NCBI GenBank assembly: GCA_955652075.1
Contig: CATPAS010000356.1
Location: 1 to 7,176 of the forward strand
Length of the DNA stretch: 7,176 bases
Reading direction: 5' to 3'
DNA from: an uncultured Gaiellaceae bacterium
GTDB lineage: Bacteria; Actinomycetota; Thermoleophilia; Gaiellales; Gaiellaceae
Below, one piece after another: positions 1 through 5,422 of the stretch. The notes beneath the pieces were generated by a model. It was not told the DNA's origin. It did no database searches and saw only the letters and a list, made by a program, of their open reading frames with translations. The translations under genes and the position numbers were made by a program. The first letter of the stretch is position 1. The number at the start of each line of letters is the position of its first letter.

Positions 1-552
1 GCGTACGAGGCCGGGCTGCCGATCGTCTCGCGGACGAATCACGCGCTCTACATCAGCCATTACCCGCAAGGGCGCGTTGCGACGGTCAACTATCCGGATA
101 CGGATCTGAAGTTCACGAACGACACCGGTCACTGGCTGCTGCTGCGGACGTGGGTGGGCTCCTCGTCGCTCACGGTTGCGCTGTACGGGACGCCGGTGCA
201 CCGCCGGGTCGTCAGCGAGACGGCCCCGCTCGTGGTGACTGGCCCGCCTCCGGTCAGGAAGATCAAGGATCCGTCGCTCTTGGTCGGGAAGACCGTGGTC
301 GAGCAGCCAGGGTCGTCGTCCCTCTCGACGAGCAACGAGCGCAAGGTCTACGACGCGACCGGGAAGCTGCTCTTCGACACGAAGTTCAACTCGTCCTACC
401 GCGGTGAGCTGAGGGTCGTCCGCGTGGGCACGAAGCGGCGGCCCGGCGATCAGACCGGCACGACGACGACGGGCACGACGACCACGACGACGACCACGAC
501 GACCACCACCAAAAAGGCGACGACGACGACTAAGACGACGCCTCGGCCCTAG
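1..552 (+). CDS. VanW family protein, C-terminal part (5' end outside window)
   Basis: This is the last 183 codons of a gene that begins before the window; frame 1 is open from base 1 to a TAG at 550-552. The opening residues (GLPIVSRTNHALYISHYPQG, then ATVNYPDTDLKFTND around fragment residues 22-40) match the conserved core of the VanW domain, which in actinobacteria and firmicutes sits in membrane-anchored, cell-wall-associated proteins, often after peptidoglycan-binding domains. The biochemical role of VanW is not established. After the domain comes a segment of about 90 residues that looks like a small beta-rich module, then a low-complexity tail from about fragment residue 153 made almost only of Thr with a few Gly, Lys and Pro. 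Such Thr-rich tails in exported actinobacterial proteins often act as wall-spanning, possibly glycosylated linkers; that is inference here. The 3' end overlaps the convergent thioesterase gene by 23 nt. Confidence 0.85.
   Translation, partial: AYEAGLPIVSRTNHALYISHYPQGRVATVNYPDTDLKFTNDTGHWLLLRTWVGSSSLTVALYGTPVHRRVVSETAPLVVTGPPPVRKIKDPSLLVGKTVVEQPGSSSLSTSNERKVYDATGKLLFDTKFNSSYRGELRVVRVGTKRRPGDQTGTTTTGTTTTTTTTTTTTKKATTTTKTTPRP
457..549 (+). repeat. ACG/ACC codon run encoding a poly-Thr tail
   Basis: This near-perfect triplet repeat of acg and acc codons, interrupted by ggc, gcg and aaa/aag codons, encodes the Thr-rich C-terminus of the VanW-family protein (about fragment residues 153-183). It is a coding low-complexity repeat and therefore prone to length change by slippage. 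Its last bases overlap the end of the opposing thioesterase gene. Confidence 0.8.
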
Positions 553-946
553 CGATCGCGTCCACCAGAGCTTGCGGGATCCGCGTCGGGCGCAGAGTCT
601 TCGCGTCGACGCAGGCGTGTGACGTCCACCCGTGGGCGATCGGCTCTCCGTCACGCGTGATCTCGTAGTCGAAGCGAAAGCGCGCACCGCGCACGTCGCC
701 GACGCGCGTGTAGATGCGGAGCCGGTCGTCGAACCGGGCAGGCTGCCGGTAGCGGACGTGCGTCTCGAGCACGAAGGATTCGAGGCCTTGCTCGCGGATG
801 GCCGAGTACCCGCCGGCGTACTCCGCGAGGTAGGCGACCCGCGCCACCTCGAACCAGACGAGGTAGTTGGCGTTGTGCACCACGCCTTGAGCGTCGGTCT
901 CCGCAAAGCGCACCGTCACGTCGGTGCTGAAGCGGAAACCGTCCAC
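530..946 (-). CDS. Acyl-CoA thioesterase, 4-hydroxybenzoyl-CoA thioesterase/YbgC-like hotdog fold
   Basis: Small single-domain protein (138 aa from the GTG at 946) predicted to hydrolyse acyl-CoA thioesters in the cytoplasm. The N-terminal signature FAETDAQGVVHNANYLVWFE (residues 14-33) is the classic 4HBT/YbgC motif, with Asp18 at the catalytic aspartate position and the usual Gly-Val-Val and Asn-x-x-Tyr-Leu. The rest (residues about 45-130) gives the expected hotdog strands. The length fits the family (about 130-145 aa). An in-frame GTG at 955 would add three residues. I prefer 946 because TAGAGT, a good TANNNT -10 box, lies exactly 7 nt before it on the minus strand (959 to 954) and no Shine-Dalgarno is visible, suggesting a leaderless mRNA. 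The substrate cannot be told from sequence. The gene is divergent from the sirtuin and overlaps the VanW-family gene end. Confidence 0.9.
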   Translation of the reverse strand: MDGFRFSTDVTVRFAETDAQGVVHNANYLVWFEVARVAYLAEYAGGYSAIREQGLESFVLETHVRYRQPARFDDRLRIYTRVGDVRGARFRFDYEITRDGEPIAHGWTSHACVDAKTLRPTRIPQALVDAIARAEASS

Positions 947-964
947 GCGCGTCACTCTACGGCG
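947..964. promoter_or_regulatory. Very short divergent promoter region between thioesterase and sirtuin genes
   Basis: Only 18 bp separate the two start codons (9 bp if the thioesterase begins at 955). On the minus strand, TAGAGT at 959-954 fits the TANNNT -10 consensus and ends 7 nt before GTG 946. On the plus strand, CACTCT at 953-958 keeps the key A2 and T6 positions and ends 6 nt before GTG 965. The two candidate -10 boxes lie almost on top of each other, so any -35 contacts would fall inside the opposing coding sequence. Neither gene has a recognisable Shine-Dalgarno. The assignment is by eye. Confidence 0.4.
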
Positions 965-1708
965 GTGGCGCACACTGTTTCCGACCTGGCGGCGCTCGTC
1001 CGGGAGCGCCAACCCTGCGTCGTCCTGACCGGGGCCGGCATCTCGACCGAGAGCGGCGTTCCGGACTTCCGCTCGCCGAGCGGAATCTGGGCGAAGTACG
1101 ACCCGATGGAATACGCGACGATCACCGCGTTCCGGCGGGACCCCGTGAAGGTGTGGGAGTTCTACGCGCTCCGCTTCGAGCTGCTCACCGCCGCCGAGCC
1201 GAATCCGGGCCACCTCGCACTCGCGGAGCTCGAGCGGCGTGGGCTCGTGACGGCGGTGGTGACGCAGAACATCGACGGGCTGCACACGCGCGCCGGGTCC
1301 CACGCGGTGGTGGAGGTGCACGGTTCGATCCGCTCCGCGAGCTGCCTCGACTGCGGGGAGCGCGTCCCGCTGGAGGAGGTGATCGCCGCGCTGCGAGACT
1401 CGCCGGCGCCGCCGTGCCCGCAATGTGGCGCCGTCCTCAAGCCGGATGTCGTCATGTTCGGGGAGCTGCTGCCGGCGCTTGCAATCGACCGCGCCATCGA
1501 GCTCGCGCGCCTGGCCGGCCTCCTGCTCGTCGTCGGTTCGTCGCTCGAGGTGCACCCCGTGGCCGGGCTGACCGGCGAGACGGTCTCCGCGGGCGGGGCG
1601 CTGGCGATCGTCAACAGGGGGCAGACGCCGTTCGACCGCCTGGCCTCGGTCCGGATCGATGGTGGTGCGGGCGCGACCCTCTCGGCCCTGGCCGAGGCGC
1701 TCGCCTAG
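965..1708 (+). CDS. Sir2 family NAD-dependent protein deacylase (CobB/SIRT5-like)
   Basis: A complete sirtuin of 247 aa, expected to remove acyl groups from lysine using NAD+, releasing nicotinamide and O-acyl-ADP-ribose in the cytoplasm. Visible hallmarks in order: GAGIS at residues 23-27 followed by ESGVPDFRSP; TQNIDGLH at 100-107; the catalytic His119 in VEVHGS; a zinc ribbon of four cysteines (Cys127, Cys130, Cys151, Cys154); and GSSLEVHP near residue 180. Tyr67 and Arg70 form a Y-x-x-R pair in the helix after FRRDP. In CobB and SIRT5 this pair reads the negatively charged acyl group, so desuccinylase or demalonylase activity is plausible. The GTG at 965 puts the first sirtuin motif at the normal distance from the N-terminus; the frame is open upstream only because it runs antisense to the thioesterase. 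The TAG stop shares CTAG with the opposing small gene. Confidence 0.95.
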   Translation: MAHTVSDLAALVRERQPCVVLTGAGISTESGVPDFRSPSGIWAKYDPMEYATITAFRRDPVKVWEFYALRFELLTAAEPNPGHLALAELERRGLVTAVVTQNIDGLHTRAGSHAVVEVHGSIRSASCLDCGERVPLEEVIAALRDSPAPPCPQCGAVLKPDVVMFGELLPALAIDRAIELARLAGLLLVVGSSLEVHPVAGLTGETVSAGGALAIVNRGQTPFDRLASVRIDGGAGATLSALAEALA

Positions 1709-1851
1709 GCCGTGGCGCGCTTGATGGTCTTCTCTTCGAGGAGCCGGCGGCAGTTCGAGCAGACCTTGCGCTCGACGTGGTACGGCACTCCGGCGCGCTG
1801 CCGGATCGCATGAACGGTGACCGCGGTGTGCTTGTGCCGGCGAAGCGTCAT
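1705..1851 (-). CDS. Small basic CxxC protein, 48 aa, function unknown
   Basis: A short gene starting at ATG 1851 with a good Shine-Dalgarno (GAGAGGA, ending about 5 nt upstream) and ending at TAG 1705-1707. The product is rich in Arg, His and Lys and has one CSNC motif at about residues 31-34, preceded by YHVERKV and followed by a charged helix-like RRLLEEKTIKRA. The single CxxC could be half of a zinc site, completed by the nearby histidines or by dimerisation, or it could be redox-active. I do not recognise a named family. It is too short and lacks the second CxxC for ribosomal protein L33. It is convergent with the sirtuin, sharing four bases, and divergent from the L,D-transpeptidase. 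The strong ribosome binding site, unlike most genes here, supports real expression. Confidence 0.65.
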   Translation of the reverse strand: MTLRRHKHTAVTVHAIRQRAGVPYHVERKVCSNCRRLLEEKTIKRATA

Positions 1852-1954
1852 GACGTCCTCTCAGAGTAGTTAGACGTTCGGTCGTCCGTGAATGTTGTCG
1901 GCAAATATTCACCGGAACTTCACACCTTTTTTGCAGAGATACCCTTCTGACGTC
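1852..1954. promoter_or_regulatory. AT-richer divergent intergenic region with candidate promoters both ways
   Basis: The longest non-coding stretch in the window and clearly less GC-rich than its surroundings (note the A/T runs at 1901-1940). On the plus strand, TACCCT at 1940-1945 matches TANNNT and lies 9 nt before GTG 1955, with TTCACA at 1919-1924 as a weak -35 (15-bp spacer, short). On the minus strand, TTCACG (1892 to 1887), an 18-bp spacer and TACTCT (1868 to 1863) point at the small CxxC gene, although a start site there would leave little room for its Shine-Dalgarno. No strong inverted repeat is visible. If the L,D-transpeptidase really starts at ATG 1892, part of this region is coding. 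Confidence 0.4.
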
Positions 1955-2710
1955 GTGCGCGCCCTCGCCGTCATCCCGGCGGTCGGCCTCATCCTCCTGG
2001 GGGGCTGCGGTGGCGCCGCGAAGCGGCCCGACGTCGGCGCGGCGATCCCCGGCACGTCGCACGCCTGCTCCGCGGGCTCGATCCACAGGCTGGGCTCCCC
2101 GCGTCTGGCGTACGCGGCAATCGTCCGCTCCCGGGCCACGGTCTCCCGCCGGCCCGGCACCCGGGCCTTCGCCAGCTTCCGCAGGCTGAACGTCAATCGC
2201 GTCCCCACGATCTTCTCGATCCGCGGCGCGCTCGTCGATGCGAGGTGCAAGCCGAGGTCGTACCTCGTCCAGATCCCGAAGCGGCCGAACGGCGTGACCG
2301 CGTGGGTGTCGGCAGGGCAGGTGGAGGTTGCCAAGGTTTCGACCCGGATCGTCGTCGACCTGTCGCAAAAGCGGGTCACCCTCTACAAGGACGGGCGGAG
2401 GATCCTGAGCACGATGGCCGCGATCGGAGCGCCGGCGACGCCGACCCCGACCGGGCGCTTCTACGTCAACCAGCGGCTCATCCCCGCGGACAAGGGCGGC
2501 CCGTTCGGTCCCGGCGCGGTCGGAGTCTCGGCGTTCTCGAATGTCCTCACCGGCTGGGCGCAGGGGGGCCCGATCGCAATCCACGGCACCAACGCTCCGT
2601 GGTCGATCGGCAAGGCCGTCTCCAACGGCTGCATTCGGATCCCGAACACCGCGCTGAGGAAGCTGTTCGACCAGGCCCTCGGCGGCACGCCGGTCCTGAT
2701 CAGACCATGA
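1955..2710 (+). CDS. L,D-transpeptidase (YkuD domain) lipoprotein with SH3-like N-terminal domain
   Basis: Predicted envelope enzyme that makes 3-3 cross-links in peptidoglycan or attaches proteins to it. From GTG 1955 the product is 251 aa. A short signal peptide (one Arg, then a hydrophobic stretch) ends at LLGGC, giving lipidated Cys18. Residues about 60-128 contain an SH3-like pre-domain ending in a PKRPNGVTAWVSAGQV-type strand, typical of actinobacterial YkuD proteins. The YkuD domain runs from about residue 129 to 250: RIVVDLSQKRVTLY, PTPTGRFYV, His210 in IHGTN, and the active-site segment SNGCIR with catalytic Cys226. An ATG at 1892 is also in frame and would add 21 residues. I prefer 1955 because the shorter form has a normal lipoprotein signal and a TANNNT box lies just upstream. 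Neither start has a Shine-Dalgarno. The stop overlaps the next start as ATGA. Confidence 0.92.
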   Translation: MRALAVIPAVGLILLGGCGGAAKRPDVGAAIPGTSHACSAGSIHRLGSPRLAYAAIVRSRATVSRRPGTRAFASFRRLNVNRVPTIFSIRGALVDARCKPRSYLVQIPKRPNGVTAWVSAGQVEVAKVSTRIVVDLSQKRVTLYKDGRRILSTMAAIGAPATPTPTGRFYVNQRLIPADKGGPFGPGAVGVSAFSNVLTGWAQGGPIAIHGTNAPWSIGKAVSNGCIRIPNTALRKLFDQALGGTPVLIRP

Positions 2711-4185
2711 AGTGGGCCGTGATCGTCGCTCTCGCCCTCGCTCTCGGCGGGGCAGTGCTGGCGGGGGCGCAGTCACGGCCCGACCCGGCTGCGGCGGTGC
2801 TTGACGGCTGCGGCACGGACCGCTTCGCGATCTTCAACCGCCAGGAGCCCAATTGGGCCTACGTCTTCGACCGCAACACGCCCGCAGCGGATCCTCCGCC
2901 CGCCGGACGCTGGGCCACCGGGGTCGTCGTGCCGGGGAACGACTCGCCGCTCGGCGTCCATCCGACGCCGGTCGACGACCCGATCACGCATGACGCCTAC
3001 GACCTGATCGTCAATCTCCGCACGGACCAGCCGGACGCCTATCTCCTCGGCGGCGACGAACAGGCCCGCACCGGCAACTTCGCGGGCAACGACGAGGAGA
3101 GCGCGCGGCTGCACATGGAGCGCGAGGAGGTCGGCATCCCGTTCGCGGTCTGGCCCGAGCAGGGCGATCGCGTCCAGGCGTACGGCTCGTGGGTCTGGGA
3201 CTGCGAGCACTCCGCGGGCGGCGGCGTACGCACGGAGTTCCATCCCATTCGCGCACTCTGGGTCGAGCGGCAGTTCTCGCCGAGGAGCCCGTCAGGCGAA
3301 GCCGAGGCGTCGCTGTGGTACTCGAACGTGAAGACGGCTGCCGGCGTGCTCGCCGACTGCGCACACCGAACGAAAGGCGATCGGAATGCGTTCAGGGCCT
3401 GTCAGGCCACCGAGCGGGCAAGCTCGAGCTTCGCGGACAGCGGCTCGAGGACGTTCGTCCTTCGCGCGCCGCGGCGACCTCCGGCGGCCGGCACGCGCTT
3501 GCGTGCGCGGCTCGTGGATGTCGGCAGCAGTCGCGGCGCACCGCGCCCGCAGCTCCAGTTGACGGCCAACGCGGTGCGCGTGACGCTCGGCCTCGTCTCG
3601 GGTCGGCCCGTGCGCGTCGCCTACAACGTTTTCGTCGGCTGGAGCCCGGTGCCGGCACGGGCGCGTCCCCGTCACTTGCGTGTTCAGCTCGAAGAGCTGC
3701 TCGTCCGCCGCGCCATGGATCCGTCCTGCCCAACGACGCAGCCCGACTGTCCCGCCAGCGTCGAGACGACCCAGCTCGGACAGATCGCCACTGCGCCAGG
3801 AGAGTGGGCGCTCTACGTGGATGTCGGCGGGATCTGGACCCACGTGCTGCCGCTCGTCCTTCGCGTAAACGACGGCCAGCACGTGCGGCTACGAAAGCGA
3901 TTCGACCTCTACGTCCCGCGCGGCCATCCGTGGCGGCTGTTCGCCTTCACGCGGGAGTGCGACTTCGGCTTCCCTACGTTCTCGAGCAACGACCGCGCTG
4001 TCTACCCGTGCCCGCATACTGGCGAGTTCGGTAATCCGGCCGGCGACGACAGGCCCGGGTATCTCGCGGTCCGGGGATCGCTCGGCCGGCACCGAGCGAA
4101 CGCGAGTCTGGAAGACTCGACCTGCCCGCCGGTGAACAAGTCCGGCTGCTATCGGCTGACGTGGCGCGTGACCGAAGTACCCTGA
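2707..4185 (+). CDS. Secreted Cys-rich protein of unknown function, coupled to the L,D-transpeptidase
   Basis: A 492-aa protein starting at ATG 2707 inside the previous stop codon, so the two genes are very probably one operon with translational coupling. The N-terminus is a clean Sec signal peptide (Lys2, hydrophobic core 4-18, cleavage likely after AGA at residue 21). The mature part has ten cysteines, an even number that fits disulfide bonding outside the membrane. Residues about 30-185 look like one domain, carrying WVWDCEH (162-168) and TEFHPIRALWVER (from 176), with several conserved-looking Asp, His and Glu residues that could bind metal. The second half (about 255-490) is rich in Val, Leu and Arg and looks beta-sandwich-like, with cysteine pairs at the end. 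No transmembrane segment follows the signal. I do not recognise a family with a known reaction, and metal binding is a guess from residue types only. Confidence 0.88.
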   Translation: MKWAVIVALALALGGAVLAGAQSRPDPAAAVLDGCGTDRFAIFNRQEPNWAYVFDRNTPAADPPPAGRWATGVVVPGNDSPLGVHPTPVDDPITHDAYDLIVNLRTDQPDAYLLGGDEQARTGNFAGNDEESARLHMEREEVGIPFAVWPEQGDRVQAYGSWVWDCEHSAGGGVRTEFHPIRALWVERQFSPRSPSGEAEASLWYSNVKTAAGVLADCAHRTKGDRNAFRACQATERASSSFADSGSRTFVLRAPRRPPAAGTRLRARLVDVGSSRGAPRPQLQLTANAVRVTLGLVSGRPVRVAYNVFVGWSPVPARARPRHLRVQLEELLVRRAMDPSCPTTQPDCPASVETTQLGQIATAPGEWALYVDVGGIWTHVLPLVLRVNDGQHVRLRKRFDLYVPRGHPWRLFAFTRECDFGFPTFSSNDRAVYPCPHTGEFGNPAGDDRPGYLAVRGSLGRHRANASLEDSTCPPVNKSGCYRLTWRVTEVP

Positions 4186-4198
4186 AGGATCCGACGAC

Positions 4199-4206
4199 CG
4201 AGGAGG
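4199..4206 (+). promoter_or_regulatory. Strong Shine-Dalgarno for the coiled-coil gene
   Basis: AGGAGGA-type sequence centred on about 4200-4206, roughly 8 nt before ATG 4215. It fixes that start. Among the genes here only this one and the CxxC gene have a clear anti-16S match. Confidence 0.7.
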
Positions 4207-4214
4207 ACGGATAG

Positions 4215-4517
4215 ATGGCCCAGCCCAAACAGAAGAACATCGTGGAACGGCTCGCCGGAGCAGGCGAGGAGGCGATCCATCGGATCGGTAGCGCACCCGG
4301 GGCGGACAAGGTGTTGGGCCCGCTCGGAGCGCTCCGCGACCGCGTCGACGAGTTGCAGAAGAGCGTCCGCGCGATCGACAAGCTCGAGAAGCGGCTGAGC
4401 GCGATCGAGAAGCGGCTCGACAGGCTCGAGGGCAAGGGAACGTCGAGCCCGCGTCGCAAGAGCTCCTCGGCCAAGCGCAAGACCGCGGCGCGCAAGACGA
4501 GCAGCAGCAGCAGCTAG
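4215..4517 (+). CDS. Small coiled-coil protein with basic Ser/Lys-rich tail
   Basis: A 100-aa soluble protein with an AGGAGG ribosome binding site. Residues 40-71 carry hydrophobic residues at 3-4 spacing (Leu40, Val44, Leu47, Val51, Ile54, Leu57, Leu61, Ile64, Leu68, Leu71), an almost regular two-stranded coiled coil with one stutter at 54-57. Residues 73-100 are a disordered tail of Ser, Lys, Arg and Ala, ending in six serines after a Lys-Thr. No signal peptide or membrane segment is seen. It is probably an oligomer whose basic tail contacts nucleic acid or another acidic surface; this is inference, and I do not recognise a family. It follows the secreted-protein gene by 29 bp and may share its transcript. 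Its TAG stop shares CTAG with the opposing lipid kinase gene. Confidence 0.8.
   Translation: MAQPKQKNIVERLAGAGEEAIHRIGSAPGADKVLGPLGALRDRVDELQKSVRAIDKLEKRLSAIEKRLDRLEGKGTSSPRRKSSSAKRKTAARKTSSSSS
4384..4417 (+). repeat. 21-nt heptad repeat within the coiled-coil gene
   Basis: The 13-mer tcgagaagcggct occurs at 4384-4396 and again at 4405-4417, exactly 21 nt apart. That is one coiled-coil heptad (seven codons), repeated in protein as EKRL at residues 58-61 and 65-68. It suggests that the coil grew by internal duplication. Confidence 0.6.
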
Positions 4518-5422
4518 CCGGGCACGCGTACCCGCAGCGCCCGCGGGACGAGCTCGAAGCGCACGGGCGTCGTTCCGGGCTGTTCGCCGTCGAGCTCGAC
4601 CGGCAGCGGCTCGGCTGCGTCCACGGTCACCTGCGAGCCGCGGAGCAGCTCGGCCTTCGGATGGGGAAGATGCGTGCCGCGGAAGATCTTCGGCATCGTC
4701 ATGAGTAGATCCCGTTTCGAGATGTCGCCGATCAGCAGCACGTCGAAGGCGCCGTCGTCGGGCGCGGCATCCGGACAGATCTTCATCCCACCGCCGACGA
4801 AAGGGCCGTTGGCCACGAACACGTCGTGCATGCGAGCGTGGCGCTTCTCGCCGTCCACCGAGACCTGGATCTCGCTACTCGACCAGCGTGCGAAGACGGC
4901 GAACGTCGCCCAGAGATACGAGGCTTTGCCGCCGAACGCCTTGGAGCTGTCGTTGGCCCGCTGCGCGATCGCGCCGCTCATCCCGGCGCTCGCGACGTTC
5001 GCGAAGAAGGACTGTCCCTCGCCGCCGGCCCAGAGCCGGTAGGTCGCACGACCCAGGTCGATCGTGCGCGTCTTCCCCGAGAGTGCGACCTCGATGGCCC
5101 GGTCGGTCTTTCTCGGCAGGCCGAGCGAGCGGGCGAAGTCCCAGCCGGTCCCGCGCGGGATCACCGCGATCTCGACGCCGTCGCGTCCTGCGATCCCGTT
5201 CGCGACCTCGTGCACCGAGCCGTCGCCTCCGACGAGTACCAGCAGTTCAGCGCCTTCGTTTGCAGCGCGGCGCGCCAGCTCGGTCAGCTCGCCGGGTGTG
5301 CGCGAGAAGAGGGCGTCGCCCGTGAGCCCCGCCGTTGCCGCGCGGCGGGCGATCTCCGGCCACCGCCTGCCGGTCGAGCCGTTCGCCGACGCCGGGTTGA
5401 TGAGAAAGACGGTCTTGGTCAG
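4514..5422 (-). CDS. Diacylglycerol kinase family lipid kinase (YegS/DagK-like), probable CTG start
   Basis: A 302-aa protein expected to phosphorylate a lipid such as diacylglycerol with ATP at the inner face of the membrane. The N-terminus TKTVFLINPASANG (residues 2-15) is the standard first strand and loop. GGDGSVHEVANG at 65-76 is the nucleotide-binding signature of the DAGK catalytic domain. GTGWDFARSLGLP at 91-103 corresponds to the usual GTxNDFAR, with Trp in place of Asn. PDDGAFDVLLI in the C-terminal half is the typical second-domain motif. The length matches YegS (about 300). No ATG, GTG or TTG lies in frame between the upstream non-homologous frame and GTG 5215, which would delete the GGDG motif, so CTG at 5422-5420 is the best start. 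It overlaps the deoD stop as CTGA, indicating coupling in a deoD-led operon. The lipid substrate is unknown. Confidence 0.9.
   Translation of the reverse strand: MTKTVFLINPASANGSTGRRWPEIARRAATAGLTGDALFSRTPGELTELARRAANEGAELLVLVGGDGSVHEVANGIAGRDGVEIAVIPRGTGWDFARSLGLPRKTDRAIEVALSGKTRTIDLGRATYRLWAGGEGQSFFANVASAGMSGAIAQRANDSSKAFGGKASYLWATFAVFARWSSSEIQVSVDGEKRHARMHDVFVANGPFVGGGMKICPDAAPDDGAFDVLLIGDISKRDLLMTMPKIFRGTHLPHPKAELLRGSQVTVDAAEPLPVELDGEQPGTTPVRFELVPRALRVRVPG

Noticed and set aside
459..540. CRISPR-like or tandem-repeat array
   Set aside because: The repeat unit is a single codon (acg/acc) inside a coding frame, with no spacers.
1705..1851. Ribosomal protein L33 (rpmG) assignment
   Set aside because: The protein is of similar size with a CxxC motif, but it has only one cysteine pair and lacks the L33 N-terminal pattern.
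956..2776. Long minus-strand open frame (in total 530-2776) upstream of the thioesterase
   Set aside because: Only the last part (530-946) has family homology. The rest lies antisense to the sirtuin, CxxC and L,D-transpeptidase genes and is Arg/Gly/Ala/Asp-rich nonsense typical of high-GC shadow frames.
3189..4034. Long overlapping open frames on both strands within the secreted-protein gene
   Set aside because: Their translations are low-complexity Arg/Ala-rich and lack domains, while the 2707-4185 frame has a signal peptide, paired cysteines and operon linkage.
4186..4214. Intrinsic terminator after the secreted-protein gene
   Set aside because: There is no stable GC hairpin followed by a T run in the 29-bp gap; it contains the Shine-Dalgarno of the next gene.
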